Part shown: piece after piece, positions 28,379 to 37,131 of the stretch
Layout of the letters: the number at the start of each line of letters is the position of its first letter
Position numbering within the stretch: the first letter of the stretch is position 1
Assembly (NCBI RefSeq): GCF_900217795.1
Contig: NZ_OBMQ01000001.1
Span: 239,011 to 303,010, forward strand
Source: Ureibacillus xyleni
GTDB taxonomy: Bacteria > Bacillota > Bacilli > Bacillales_A > Planococcaceae
Length of the DNA: 64,000 bases
Direction of reading: 5' to 3'
Translations under genes and position numbers: made by a program
Notes under the pieces: model-generated
The model's input: only the letters and a program-made list of their open reading frames with translations
Told to the model about the DNA's origin: nothing
Databases searched by the model: none

Positions 28379-28419
28379 ACGGGCAGTATGACTCTAGAGA
28401 TAGAGAAATCACTGCCCGT
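28379..28419. other. Inverted repeat between yvyE and the LCP gene
   Basis: ACGGGCAGT (28379-28387) and ACTGCCCGT (28411-28419) can form a 9-bp stem. It has no T-run on the minus strand, where the flanking genes lie, so a terminator call is weak. Confidence 0.4.
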
Positions 28420-28486
28420 ATTTTCGATTAATTTATTAATACGACTAATTATACTATGTTGTCGAATTGCGGTAAATAAAATTTTG

Positions 28487-29122
28487 TCACGCCACAATAA
28501 ATTCCACAAATTTCTTATCTATGCAAGAGATAGTAGATTGACCATTTGTTAATTCCGTCATCCAATTAACAAACGTTTCCTCCTCGTCTTTTAATACCTC
28601 TACAATCACTTCAACACCTTCAGCATATTGAATTTCTGACAAGGTATATTTTGAGTTTCTTACTTCATTTTCCACTTTTCCTAACCATGTATAGTCTATG
28701 GAAATTTTCATTACATGATGCAATTTTCGTTCAACAACTTGTGCAGCATCGATTCCTTCTGTGGTAGCTTTACCGTAAGCACGAATTAAACCGCCGCCAC
28801 CTAATTTTATGCCGCCAAAGTATCTTGTTACGACAACAACGGTATCTTTTAGTCCTTGTTTTTTTAGTACTTCTAGCATAGGGACGCCAGCTGTGCCACT
28901 TGGTTCCCCGTCGTCATTGGCTTTTTGGATTTGATCATGTTCACCAATCATATAGCATGAACAGTTATGAGTTGCATTTGGGTGCTTTTTCTTTATAAAA
29001 TCAATAAAATCAAGGGCTTCTTCTTCTGTTTCCGCACGATTTACATATCCGATAAAGCGGGATTTAGAAATAACAATTTCTCGTTCACCGTAGCCTTTTA
29101 CAGTTCTATAGTCTTTACGCAT
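28487..29122 (-). CDS. yvyE: YigZ/YvyE family (IMPACT) protein
   Basis: A 211-residue protein of the YigZ/IMPACT family (UPF0029 N-terminal domain plus DUF1949-like C-terminal domain). The signature SRFIGY...HNCSCYMIGE...NDDGEPSGTAG...RYFGGIKLGGGGLIRAYG is complete. The molecular role is not settled; eukaryotic IMPACT regulates translation stress signalling. ATG 29122 is chosen because AAAGGAG lies just before it; the frame extends eight codons more. In Bacillus subtilis yvyE also lies divergent from degS, as here. Confidence 0.9.
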   Translation of the reverse strand: MRKDYRTVKGYGEREIVISKSRFIGYVNRAETEEEALDFIDFIKKKHPNATHNCSCYMIGEHDQIQKANDDGEPSGTAGVPMLEVLKKQGLKDTVVVVTRYFGGIKLGGGGLIRAYGKATTEGIDAAQVVERKLHHVMKISIDYTWLGKVENEVRNSKYTLSEIQYAEGVEVIVEVLKDEEETFVNWMTELTNGQSTISCIDKKFVEFIVA

Positions 29123-29291
29123 TAAAATTTCTCCTTTTTCTACCAAAAAATGATATCATTTGATGCAGAGTGATTTACTTAAAATTTAATGTTAAAATGG
29201 TATAATAGTATTTATAGTGACATTTAATGGTTTTCTAGTAAAAATCCTTATATTGTTATAATATCAACACCAATTAGATTGGGGAAAAGGT

Positions 29292-30452
29292 ATGTTTTCA
29301 AACGATAAAGTTGACATAGGTTCACTTGACGTTATTTTTAATCGAATGATTGAAACCATTACAAATTCGAAAAGTGATATATTTATTATAAGCGAACAAA
29401 GCCGCAGAAGCTTTGAAGAAATGCAAGCTGAACTAGAATTAATTAAACTTAAAATAAAATATTTAATTGATGAAAGTGACGATTTAGAAAAGAGAACCAA
29501 AATTGCTAAACAACGTCTAGTAGAAGTGAGCCGTTTTTTCGATCGTTACACGGAAGAACAAGTTCGTGAAGCATATGAATTCGCAAACGAACTTCAATTA
29601 AAACTTTCTTTAACTCGTGCAGAAGAAAAGCGTTTACGAGAAAAACGAGATGATTTAGAGCGTCGTTTAAAATCATTATACGATACAATTGAACGTGCTG
29701 AACATATTGTGAATCAAGTGAATGTAGTTTTAAACTTTCTAACGTCCGATTTAAAAAATGTTGGTGCTGCTTTAGAAAAGGCAAAAATTAAACAAGATTT
29801 CGGCATTAAAATTATTTCGGCACAGGAAAAAGAACGAAAACGACTTTCACGAGAAATCCATGATGGACCAGCCCAAATGATGGCAAACGTCCTCATGCGT
29901 GCAGATTTAATTGAAAGAACGTATCGTGAAAGAGGAATCGAGTCAGCCATTAGAGAAATAAAGGAACTAAAGGGAACTGTAAGAAATGCTTTATCGGAAG
30001 TTCGCCGTATCATTTACGACCTACGACCAATGGCATTGGACGACCTTGGAATTGTACCGACGTTAAAAAAATACTTATCCACTGTGATGGAGTATAATCC
30101 GGGTGTCCAAGTACATTTCCAATCTTACAGCAATGAACAACGCCTTCCCTCTGATTATGAAGTGTCCATTTTCAGGCTTGTGCAAGAAAGTGTTAATAAT
30201 GCGATGAAACATGGAAAAGCTTTAGATATTTGGGTAAAAATTGAATGGCTTCACAATTGTGTAAATATTGTAGTAAAAGATAATGGCACAGGATTCGATA
30301 AAAATAGTATTAAAGAACAATCCTTTGGTATTATCGGTATGAAAGAAAGAATTGATCTATTAAAAGGTACAATGGATATCCAAAGCAGTGTTGGAAAAGG
30401 AACAGTTGTAATGTTTAAACTGCCATTTCCAGAAGACGAACTTGTAAAATGA
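29292..30452 (+). CDS. degS: Sensor histidine kinase DegS
   Basis: A 386-residue cytoplasmic kinase. The N-terminal 170 residues are a sensor domain with a long coiled coil. HisKA_3 follows with phospho-acceptor His190 in SREIHDGPAQM, then the HATPase_c domain (about 280-380: VQESVNNAMKHG, VKDNGTGF, GIIGMKER). There is no transmembrane segment, as in DegS of Bacillus. It phosphorylates DegU, encoded next. The pair controls exoenzymes, competence and motility in relatives, which matches the comF and flagellar genes downstream. Ribosome site GGGGAAAAGG is somewhat weak. Confidence 0.95.
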   Translation: MFSNDKVDIGSLDVIFNRMIETITNSKSDIFIISEQSRRSFEEMQAELELIKLKIKYLIDESDDLEKRTKIAKQRLVEVSRFFDRYTEEQVREAYEFANELQLKLSLTRAEEKRLREKRDDLERRLKSLYDTIERAEHIVNQVNVVLNFLTSDLKNVGAALEKAKIKQDFGIKIISAQEKERKRLSREIHDGPAQMMANVLMRADLIERTYRERGIESAIREIKELKGTVRNALSEVRRIIYDLRPMALDDLGIVPTLKKYLSTVMEYNPGVQVHFQSYSNEQRLPSDYEVSIFRLVQESVNNAMKHGKALDIWVKIEWLHNCVNIVVKDNGTGFDKNSIKEQSFGIIGMKERIDLLKGTMDIQSSVGKGTVVMFKLPFPEDELVK

Positions 30453-30483
30453 AGCATTTTAATTGTGTAGGGGGTAACATCTT

Positions 30484-31158
30484 ATGACGAAAATTATTAT
30501 TATTGATGATCACCAATTATTCCGTGAAGGAGTTAAACGTATATTAGATTTTGAAGATACGTTTCAAGTAGTAGCAGAAGGAGACGATGGGACAGATGTG
30601 ATTGGTTTATACCGTGACCACTTACCTGATGTTGTGTTAATGGATATTAACATGCCTGGTAAAAACGGTGTAGAAGCAACAGCTGACCTAATTGCAGAAT
30701 TCCCAGATGCCAAAGTAATTATGCTGTCAATCCATGATGATGAAACATATGTAACGCATGCATTAAAATCTGGTGCTCTTGGCTACATGTTAAAAGAAAT
30801 GGATGCAGATGAAATCGTAGAAGCAATTAAAGTCGTTGCAAAAGGCGGTTCATACTTACATCCAAAAGTAACGAAAAACTTAGTAGCAGAATTCCGTCGC
30901 TTAAGTGAACATGAAAATAAAGGCAATTTCCACCAAACTGAAATTCGCCGTCCATTCCATTTACTAACAAAACGTGAATGCGAAGTGCTGCAGCTGTTAA
31001 CAGATGGACAATCTAACCGTACAATTGGTGAAACATTATATATTTCTGAAAAAACAGTAAAAAACCATGTATCTAGCATTCTACAAAAAATGAACGTAAA
31101 TGACCGTACTCAAGCGGTAGTAACAGCTATTAAAAATGGCTGGGTTGAAGTGCGATAA
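30484..31158 (+). CDS. degU: Response regulator DegU
   Basis: A 224-residue NarL/FixJ-family regulator. The receiver domain has the acidic pocket near residues 8-9 and the phospho-acceptor Asp54 in LMDINMPG. The C-terminal LuxR-type helix-turn-helix covers about 158-222 ([38 protein letters not shown]). GGGGGTAAC precedes the ATG 31 bp after degS, so they form one operon, closed by a strong terminator. Confidence 0.96.
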   Translation: MTKIIIIDDHQLFREGVKRILDFEDTFQVVAEGDDGTDVIGLYRDHLPDVVLMDINMPGKNGVEATADLIAEFPDAKVIMLSIHDDETYVTHALKSGALGYMLKEMDADEIVEAIKVVAKGGSYLHPKVTKNLVAEFRRLSEHENKGNFHQTEIRRPFHLLTKRECEVLQLLTDGQSNRTIGETLYISEKTVKNHVSSILQKMNVNDRTQAVVTAIKNGWVEVR

Positions 31159-31162
31159 TAAA

Positions 31163-31207
31163 AGAACCCCCTCTCAAAAATTGAATTTGGGAGGGGGTTT
31201 ATTTTTA
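31163..31207 (+). terminator. Intrinsic terminator of degS-degU
   Basis: Stem AACCCCCTCTCAAA/TTTGGGAGGGGGTT followed by TATTTTTATT; the stop of the convergent coiled-coil gene lies in this run. Confidence 0.93.
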
Positions 31208-31711
31208 TTGTTTTATACTACGTAATTCCGCTTCTAAATCAATTGAACGTCGGGAAAGAAGGTCGATAGTTTGTTCTTGCTTCCGTTCGATTTTCTGCAA
31301 CTCTTTTACAATTGTATTCGTTTCCGCAATTTTGCTTGTGTTGATGAGTGTTTGCTCTTTGACTGCAATGAGTTCACCATTTATTTTATGGACTTCCATT
31401 GACAGTGAGTCTAACTTAGCATCTGTTTCGTCTTGACGGTGGAGAATCGCTTTTACAATTTCAGTGTTTTCATCTAGTTGTAATTGCATTTGGTCCATTC
31501 TACCTTCGAGTTGGTCCATTCTACCTTCAAGTTGATCCAATCTACCTTCAAGTTGATCCATTCTACCTTCGAGTTGGTCCATTCTACCATTAAGTTGGTC
31601 CATCTTACTTTCAAATTCGAGTTTTCCTAGTTTCCCATCGAGACTTTCTTGCATTTGATCTACTTTCTTTACAAGTAGTTCTAGTAATTCACGATCTGTC
31701 ATGTTCATCAT
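31205..31711 (-). CDS. Small cytoplasmic coiled-coil protein with heptad repeats
   Basis: A 168-residue, highly charged protein with no signal peptide or transmembrane segment. Residues about 45-85 hold five to six near-identical heptads (LEGRMDQ, MDQLEGR), encoded by 21-bp repeats at about 31490-31610; the rest is also heptad-like. It should form a long rod or fibre. Ribosome site AAAGGATGATG precedes the ATG. It interrupts the usual degU-degV order and faces degU. I do not recognise a function; copy number of the heptads may vary between strains. Confidence 0.75.
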   Translation of the reverse strand: MMNMTDRELLELLVKKVDQMQESLDGKLGKLEFESKMDQLNGRMDQLEGRMDQLEGRLDQLEGRMDQLEGRMDQMQLQLDENTEIVKAILHRQDETDAKLDSLSMEVHKINGELIAVKEQTLINTSKIAETNTIVKELQKIERKQEQTIDLLSRRSIDLEAELRSIKQ

Positions 31712-31975
31712 CCTTTACTTGTGTTTTTACGAGACGAATAGTTGACCGCAATTTCTTTTATTATAAGCCAAAAAGGAGACTAAAAAAATCATTTTAATAA
31801 AAGAGGCAGAAAATATCAATTTCCCTCCAAAATAAGAAACTAAATTATCGTTTTATCGTCTTGATTACGATAAAGTAACAAATAATATATTACACTTACA
31901 AAATTCGACTTAAATTTACGTAGTTAGCCATAATAAGACAATTATGCTACAATATGCCCAGGAGGTTTAATGTTT

Positions 31976-32500
31976 ATGAAAAAATGGTTATGGTTAGTGG
32001 TAGCTGCTTTCATGCTTACTGCTTGTAGTGATAATAAAGAAGAAACACAAAAAGAAGATGTAGCAAATGATGATAATACAATTGGTTTTGAAGTAATGGG
32101 CGATGAAGTGGAAAAAGCTCCGGATATTCCAAAAGATCAAGAAGAACAAATTTTAGCTGCTTTTGATGAATATATCCAATCTTTCAACTCTAAGGATATT
32201 GACCGTTATGTTCAAACGTTATCCAAAAATCCACAGGGCTTTAACTATGAAGAAGATTTAGCAGCGGCTAAAAAGGCATTCGAACAATATAATATTGAAA
32301 GAACTCCTTCAGACGTAACGATTGTAAAATATAGTAAAGAAGAGGCCCAAGTGTTTGCGAATTTGGACATCCAAATGACCGAACTTGAAACAGATGTAGA
32401 GTTAACAAGTAGTGGACGCCAAGTAACAGTTTTTGTTAAGGAAAATGATGCATGGAAAGTAACGAGTGTTTATTATATAGGAAATGACTCCCAGCAATAG
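31976..32500 (+). CDS. Putative lipoprotein, NTF2-like fold
   Basis: A 174-residue exported lipoprotein. The signal peptide ends in the lipobox LTAC, so the mature protein is lipid-anchored outside the membrane. A short acidic linker is followed by a domain (about 65-174) whose QSFNSKDIDRYVQTLS start resembles the NTF2-like/DUF4878 fold. ATG 31976 lies 9 bases after AGGAGGT; another ATG six bases upstream is too close. A TGCTACAAT element 20 bp upstream may be its -10. No function is known. Confidence 0.8.
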   Translation: MKKWLWLVVAAFMLTACSDNKEETQKEDVANDDNTIGFEVMGDEVEKAPDIPKDQEEQILAAFDEYIQSFNSKDIDRYVQTLSKNPQGFNYEEDLAAAKKAFEQYNIERTPSDVTIVKYSKEEAQVFANLDIQMTELETDVELTSSGRQVTVFVKENDAWKVTSVYYIGNDSQQ

Positions 32501-32644
32501 AGAGAACATTGTAATAATTTGTCTATCAAAATAAATTTATTCATTATGCGTTTCATGTACAATTAAAAGTACGTGTAGCGCTTTCTTTTTTGATTCACAT
32601 ACTAGAAAACTTAAGGTAAACTATTGTCAATAGGAGAGTGGGAT

Positions 32645-33490
32645 ATGAGAATTGCAATCGTTACAGATAGTACAGCTTACTTAACCCCTGAAGAACGGGC
32701 GCGTTATAACATTCATATGATTCCTCTAAGTGTGAATCTTGAAGATGGTAGTTATGAGGAAGAAGTTGAAATTACATCTTCCGAATTTTATGATAAAGTG
32801 CGTAATCAAAAGCAGTTTCCAAAAACAACTCAACCGGCAGTAGGGAAATTTGTGGAGTTGTTTAACGAGCTTTCAAAGGACTATGATGACGTAATTTCCA
32901 TCCATTTATCAAGCGGCATAAGCGGTACTTTCCAAGGTGCTGTGCAAGCTGGTCAAATGGTAGATGGAATTACCGTATATACATTTGATAGTGAAATTTC
33001 TTGTGCACCACAAGGACTTTATGCGATTAAAGCTGCTGAAATGTCGAAACAAGGGGCATCGGTGGAGCAAATTATGAGCACGTTAGAAGAAATGAAGTCA
33101 ACAATGGACGCATACTTCGTGGTGGATGATTTGACGCATTTACAAAGAGGTGGAAGACTTTCATCTGCAGCGGCACTTGTTGGTGGTCTACTTCAAGTAA
33201 AACCCATTTTAACGTTTGATAATAAAGCCATCGTACCTTTTGAAAAAATTCGAACGAAGAAAAAAGCCCTTCGTCGAGTAGAGGAACTTCTGGCAAAGTC
33301 AGCTCAAGAACACGAACGACTTCAAGCAACGGTAATCCATGCTAATTGCGAAGAAGAGGGCCGTGAATGGATGAAACAGCTTGCCGAAAGTTACCCAAAT
33401 GTGGAATTTAGCTTAAGTTATTTTGGTCCAGTAATCGGAACTCACTTAGGTGAAGCGTCTTTAGGACTTGGTTGGGTAAAGAAAATTTAA
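32645..33490 (+). CDS. degV: DegV family protein (fatty-acid-binding, FakB-like)
   Basis: A 281-residue protein of the DegV family, whose members bind a fatty acid and present it to a FakA-type kinase. The N-terminal IAIVTDSTAYLT, the KTTQPAVGKF ligand loop, HLSSGISGTFQGA and the C-terminal GPVIGTHLGEASLGLGW are present. ATG 32645 follows GGAGAGTGGG; the open frame extends seven codons upstream without a better site. In Bacillus subtilis degV (yviA) follows degU as here. The link to DegU is positional only. Confidence 0.92.
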   Translation: MRIAIVTDSTAYLTPEERARYNIHMIPLSVNLEDGSYEEEVEITSSEFYDKVRNQKQFPKTTQPAVGKFVELFNELSKDYDDVISIHLSSGISGTFQGAVQAGQMVDGITVYTFDSEISCAPQGLYAIKAAEMSKQGASVEQIMSTLEEMKSTMDAYFVVDDLTHLQRGGRLSSAAALVGGLLQVKPILTFDNKAIVPFEKIRTKKKALRRVEELLAKSAQEHERLQATVIHANCEEEGREWMKQLAESYPNVEFSLSYFGPVIGTHLGEASLGLGWVKKI

Positions 33491-33500
33491 TTTAGTTGTA

Positions 33501-33539
33501 AAACAGTCTCGTATCCGTTTTGGGGTAGGGGCTGTTTTT
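33501..33539 (+). terminator. Intrinsic terminator of degV
   Basis: AAACAGTC/GGCTGTTT with one G-U pair, followed by TT. A 21-bp array starts right behind. Confidence 0.6.
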
Positions 33540-33543
33540 GTGT

Positions 33544-33621
33544 TAAAAGACAAATAAACTCGCATGAAAAGCAAATAAGTTCGTGTGAAAAGCAAATAAC
33601 TCTTAACGAAAAGCAAATAAA
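33544..33621 (+). repeat. 21-bp tandem array, core GAAAAGCAAATAA, four units
   Basis: CAAATAA occurs at 33551, 33572, 33593 and 33614, exactly 21 bp apart, each after GAAAAG or a near match. The last unit runs directly into AAAGGAG, the comFA ribosome site. Confidence 0.88.
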
Positions 33622-33637
33622 CAAAGGAGCGGTGCCA

Positions 33638-35056
33638 ATGAAATTAATAAAATCACCATTTAAATCTTATAAAGGAATCATTTTAGAACCTCAAATTCGT
33701 GATTTCTTTACAGGACGAATTTGGATCCGAACAAACACCCCCTTCCCGCAAGAAAAAATCGAAACTAATCTAAAGTTTTTCAAAATAACTCCGGGGATAA
33801 CAACTAAAAGAGGTCTCCTTAATCGGAAAATCTATCGCTGCAATCGGTGCCATAATGAAAAGCAACAAGAGTTCGTCCGCTATGATTGTGCGCGGTGTAA
33901 TCAAACGTGTATATATTGTAGACATTGCATTAATATGGGGCGGGTGACGAGTTGTACGGATTTAATCACGTGGAATGGTCCAAAACCGAAATTTAGCCGA
34001 AATCACATATTAGATTGGGATGGTACGTTTACAGATTCTCAATCAAAAGCCTCAAAGGAACTGACAGAAAGCATCCGCCGAAAAAACAAGCATCTCGTTC
34101 ATGCTGTATGTGGTGCTGGTAAAACGGAGATATTATTTCCCGCAGTACTAACAGCTCTGAAGGAAGGGTTACGTGTATGCATTGCTACACCCCGAACAGA
34201 TGTTGTATTAGAATTATTTCCCCGTTTTCAAAAGGTATTTCCAAAAACTATTATTCACGCATTATATGGGAATGCACCTACGCAAACAGGCCTTGCTCAA
34301 CTTGTAATTGCAACGACCCATCAACTTTATAGATTCGAAAATGCCTTTGATGTTGTTATCGTGGATGAGGCAGATGCTTTTCCTTACACGTATGATCCGG
34401 CTTTGCAAAAGGCTGTCCTTAAGGTGAAGAAACAACATGCACCAATTGCATTAGTTACAGCAACCCCATCGCATCAAATCCTCTCCAAAGTCAAACAAGA
34501 ACAATGGGGTTACTCATTTATTCCCAAAAGATATCATGGGCACCCGTTACCAGTTCCAATTTTCCAATCATTGTGGTCCTATGATAAGCAAATATTAAAA
34601 GGAAAGATCCCTAGCAAACTATCCAAGTGGACAGAAACTAGACTTAAAAACAAAGAACCATTTCTAATCTTTTTCCCAACTATTAAACTAATGGAAATAG
34701 CAATACCTCTATTCCAACAAATCAATGAAAATATTTTAAGTGTTCATGCGGAAGATCCTGACCGTAAAGAAAAAGTGTTAAAGCTCAGAAACGAAGATAT
34801 TCCGGGGCTACTTACGACGACCATCCTTGAGAGGGGAATCACGATAAAAAACGTTCAGGTAGCAGTGGTTGGTGCAGAATCGAAAATCTTCACATCTAGT
34901 GCCTTAATTCAAATCAGTGGTCGAGTGGGCAGAAACGTAAACTTTCCTAAAGGAGAAATCATCTTCTATCATCATGGAATTTCAACTGAAATGGATGAAG
35001 CGCGAACTGAAATCATACGCTTGAATAAAGAAGGGTTCGGGGGGAAAACAACATGA
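33638..35056 (+). CDS. comFA: Late competence DNA helicase ComFA
   Basis: A 472-residue membrane-associated helicase that helps pull transforming DNA into the cell. Four CxxC pairs (CNRCHN, CARCNQTCIYCRHC) at about 70-105 form a zinc finger. The DEAD/DEAH helicase follows, with Walker A GAGKT at 159-163, VDEADAF as motif II, TATPS as motif III and the helicase C-domain ending in QISGRVGRN. ATG 33638 lies 8 bases after AAGGAG; an upstream GTG in frame is weaker. It overlaps comFC by ATGA. There is no comFB between them, unlike Bacillus subtilis. Confidence 0.95.
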   Translation: MKLIKSPFKSYKGIILEPQIRDFFTGRIWIRTNTPFPQEKIETNLKFFKITPGITTKRGLLNRKIYRCNRCHNEKQQEFVRYDCARCNQTCIYCRHCINMGRVTSCTDLITWNGPKPKFSRNHILDWDGTFTDSQSKASKELTESIRRKNKHLVHAVCGAGKTEILFPAVLTALKEGLRVCIATPRTDVVLELFPRFQKVFPKTIIHALYGNAPTQTGLAQLVIATTHQLYRFENAFDVVIVDEADAFPYTYDPALQKAVLKVKKQHAPIALVTATPSHQILSKVKQEQWGYSFIPKRYHGHPLPVPIFQSLWSYDKQILKGKIPSKLSKWTETRLKNKEPFLIFFPTIKLMEIAIPLFQQINENILSVHAEDPDRKEKVLKLRNEDIPGLLTTTILERGITIKNVQVAVVGAESKIFTSSALIQISGRVGRNVNFPKGEIIFYHHGISTEMDEARTEIIRLNKEGFGGKTT

Positions 35057-35652
35057 AGAGAAATGAGGTTTCAAACTGTTTGCTCTGTAATTCCACGTTA
35101 AACCAACAAATTACGTGGAAAGCACTTCTCACCAACGCTTTTCCAAAAACGTTCTGTATAGATTGTGAACAAAAATTTGAACCTTACGAAAATACCTCGG
35201 ACCAAATACTATCACTTTATCAATATAACGATGCAATGAAAGATTTCTTACATCGATATAAGTTTATGCATGACATCATACTCGCAAAAGTTTTTCGAGA
35301 ACAGATTCACAAGCATCTATCAAAAACCCGTGCTACTATAGTTCCCATTCCATTACATCCAGCAAAACTTAAAGAGCGCACCTTTGCCCAAGTAGATGAA
35401 TTATTAAAAGCAGCACACATCCCATACGAACATTTCCTTGAAAAAACAACGACGGAAACTCAAGTTGGGAAAACTCGTCAAGAAAGACTTGCGACATCTC
35501 AATTTTTTAAGTTAGTAAAGGAGTGCAAAAATAAAGAAATTTTATTAATTGACGATATTTATACTACAGGCGCAACGATACAACATGCAAAGAGTCTTCT
35601 ACTTGAATCTGGTGCGAAATCAGTTAAGGCATTTACTTTGATAAGAGGGTAA
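35053..35652 (+). CDS. comFC: Competence protein ComFC, phosphoribosyltransferase-like
   Basis: A 199-residue protein of the ComF/GntX family. The N-terminus has two CxxC pairs (CLLCN, CIDCE), likely binding zinc. The C-terminal phosphoribosyltransferase-type domain has the PRPP motif ILLIDDIYTTGAT with Asp167 and Asp168. It is translationally coupled to comFA (ATGA). It assists the ComFA helicase during DNA uptake; a reaction has not been proven for the family. Confidence 0.93.
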   Translation: MKRNEVSNCLLCNSTLNQQITWKALLTNAFPKTFCIDCEQKFEPYENTSDQILSLYQYNDAMKDFLHRYKFMHDIILAKVFREQIHKHLSKTRATIVPIPLHPAKLKERTFAQVDELLKAAHIPYEHFLEKTTTETQVGKTRQERLATSQFFKLVKECKNKEILLIDDIYTTGATIQHAKSLLLESGAKSVKAFTLIRG

Positions 35653-35726
35653 TAATAAAAATCGAGGAAAATTTAGGGATTAATAGTATAATAGAAAGTA
35701 GAAAAATATAAACGGAGGGAACTTCA

Positions 35727-36140
35727 ATGGCAGAGGTAAGAAATTGCTCAAGTTGTGGTGAATTTTTCAATTATACGGGAATGCGTGATATTTGTTATAA
35801 ATGCGCACAAAACGAAGAGGAACTGTACCAAATTGTTTACCGCTTTTTACGAAAACGTGAAAACCGTGCAGCAACAATGGAAAGAATTGTTGAAGCGACA
35901 GGTGTAAGTGAAGAATTATTACATAAATGGGTTCGAAAAAATCGATTACAACCAGCAATGTTTCCTAACTTAGGATATCCATGTGATAATTGTGGACATA
36001 TTACAAATAGTGGTAAACTTTGTGCAAAATGTCAAAATGAAATAAAGAGTGATTTACGCACTTTTGAAGCTGCAAAAGAATTTAGAGATAACATCGCCAA
36101 ATCAGAAAGAGGCGCTTATTTATCTGATCGAAATAAATAA
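35727..36140 (+). CDS. yvyF: Flagellar operon protein YvyF
   Basis: A 137-residue protein of the YvyF family (TIGR03826), found only beside flgM. Two zinc-binding-like pairs, CSSCGEFF...CYKC and CDNCGH...CAKC, flank a helix-turn-helix-like middle (about 45-85, ATMERIVEATGVSEELLHKWVRKN). AACGGAGGGAA precedes the ATG. It may regulate the flagellar operon, but no target is known. Confidence 0.9.
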   Translation: MAEVRNCSSCGEFFNYTGMRDICYKCAQNEEELYQIVYRFLRKRENRAATMERIVEATGVSEELLHKWVRKNRLQPAMFPNLGYPCDNCGHITNSGKLCAKCQNEIKSDLRTFEAAKEFRDNIAKSERGAYLSDRNK

Positions 36141-36143
36141 ATG

Positions 36144-36221
36144 AAAAAGCTTGCATTTATGCTTAAAAACTGGGAATGTTCGATAAACTAACCGGGTATA
36201 AGTATAAAATGTGAGCTTTTT
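36144..36221 (+). terminator. Long-looped hairpin between yvyF and flgM
   Basis: AAAAAGCTTGCATTT (36144-36158) pairs with AAATGTGAGCTTTTT (36207-36221), 15 bp with two G-U pairs and a loop near 48 nt, then T. The loop is long for a terminator; it may attenuate expression before flgM. Confidence 0.4.
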
Positions 36222-36295
36222 TGGTAAGAATCGTTAACATTTTTATGAACGTACCGAAATAAACGTTAGTAAACGAAATCGAAGGAGGGGTAGTT

Positions 36296-36547
36296 GTGAA
36301 AATCACACCAATTCATGTGAATTCAGTGAACCCGTATAACAAACAACAGAGAAAAATGAATGCAACATCTTCAATTTCTACATTTGCAGATAAAATTGAA
36401 ATTTCAACTACCGCTAAAGAAATGTCAACAATCAGTACTGATCGTGCTCAAAAAATTCAAAAGTTAAAAGAAGAAATCCAATCAGGTGAATACCAAGTAA
36501 ATGCACGTAAAGTTGCCGAAGATATGTTGAAATATTATCGCTATTAA
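36296..36547 (+). CDS. flgM: Anti-sigma-D factor FlgM
   Basis: An 83-residue FlgM. It holds the flagellar sigma factor SigD inactive until the hook is complete and then leaves. The C-terminal sigma-binding helices (about 45-80, DRAQKIQKLKEEIQSGEYQ, then VNARKVAEDML) are clear. Start GTG is supported by GAAGGAGGGG. The next gene, flgN, begins 19 bp later. Confidence 0.93.
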   Translation: MKITPIHVNSVNPYNKQQRKMNATSSISTFADKIEISTTAKEMSTISTDRAQKIQKLKEEIQSGEYQVNARKVAEDMLKYYRY

Positions 36548-36565
36548 AAAAAGGAGTTCGAACCC

Positions 36566-37066
36566 ATGTCAGTTCAACAAATTATTAAGACACTAGAGAA
36601 TCTTGAAAAAATGCATAAAAGTTTGCTTGAGCTAGCCTATAAAAAAACAGAAATTGTGAAAAAAGGCGACATGGAAGAACTTGATGGGATGCTCAAAAAC
36701 GAACAATCCCATGTAGCAGCTATTGGAACACTCGAGCAACAGCGCCAAGCATTAGTACTGGATTACTTGAACGCAAAAGGAATTGCGACTCTTGGCACAC
36801 CCACTGTTCTCGACGTAATCGAAGCAGCTGAATCAGAAAACGAACGAAATCAATTGGAAGAGGTTCGAAAGCGACTAATGTTGGTTGTGGACGATTTGCG
36901 AAAACAAAATGATTTGAATCAAAAGCTTGTTTTCCAATCATTACAGTTTGTTAATATGACTTTAGACTTATTACGACCTCGTCCAGATCAAATTAATTAT
37001 TCAGGGAGTACAGTACGTAAGCAAAATACTACTTCGAATAAAACCATGTTTGATTCTCAAGCTTAA
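36566..37066 (+). CDS. flgN: FlgK/FlgL export chaperone FlgN
   Basis: A 166-residue helical FlgN-family chaperone (PF05130), predicted to bind the hook-filament junction proteins before export. Family features are the N-terminal LENLEKMHKSLLELAYKKTEIV helix and NEQSHVAAIGTLEQQR. AAAAAGGAGTTCG precedes the ATG. Its clients FlgK and FlgL follow directly. Confidence 0.92.
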   Translation: MSVQQIIKTLENLEKMHKSLLELAYKKTEIVKKGDMEELDGMLKNEQSHVAAIGTLEQQRQALVLDYLNAKGIATLGTPTVLDVIEAAESENERNQLEEVRKRLMLVVDDLRKQNDLNQKLVFQSLQFVNMTLDLLRPRPDQINYSGSTVRKQNTTSNKTMFDSQA

Positions 37067-37131
37067 AGTGTAGTTTGGTTTTGCCAACTACTCTATACAT
37101 ACAAACTATTAATCTACAGGGAGGAAACTTC

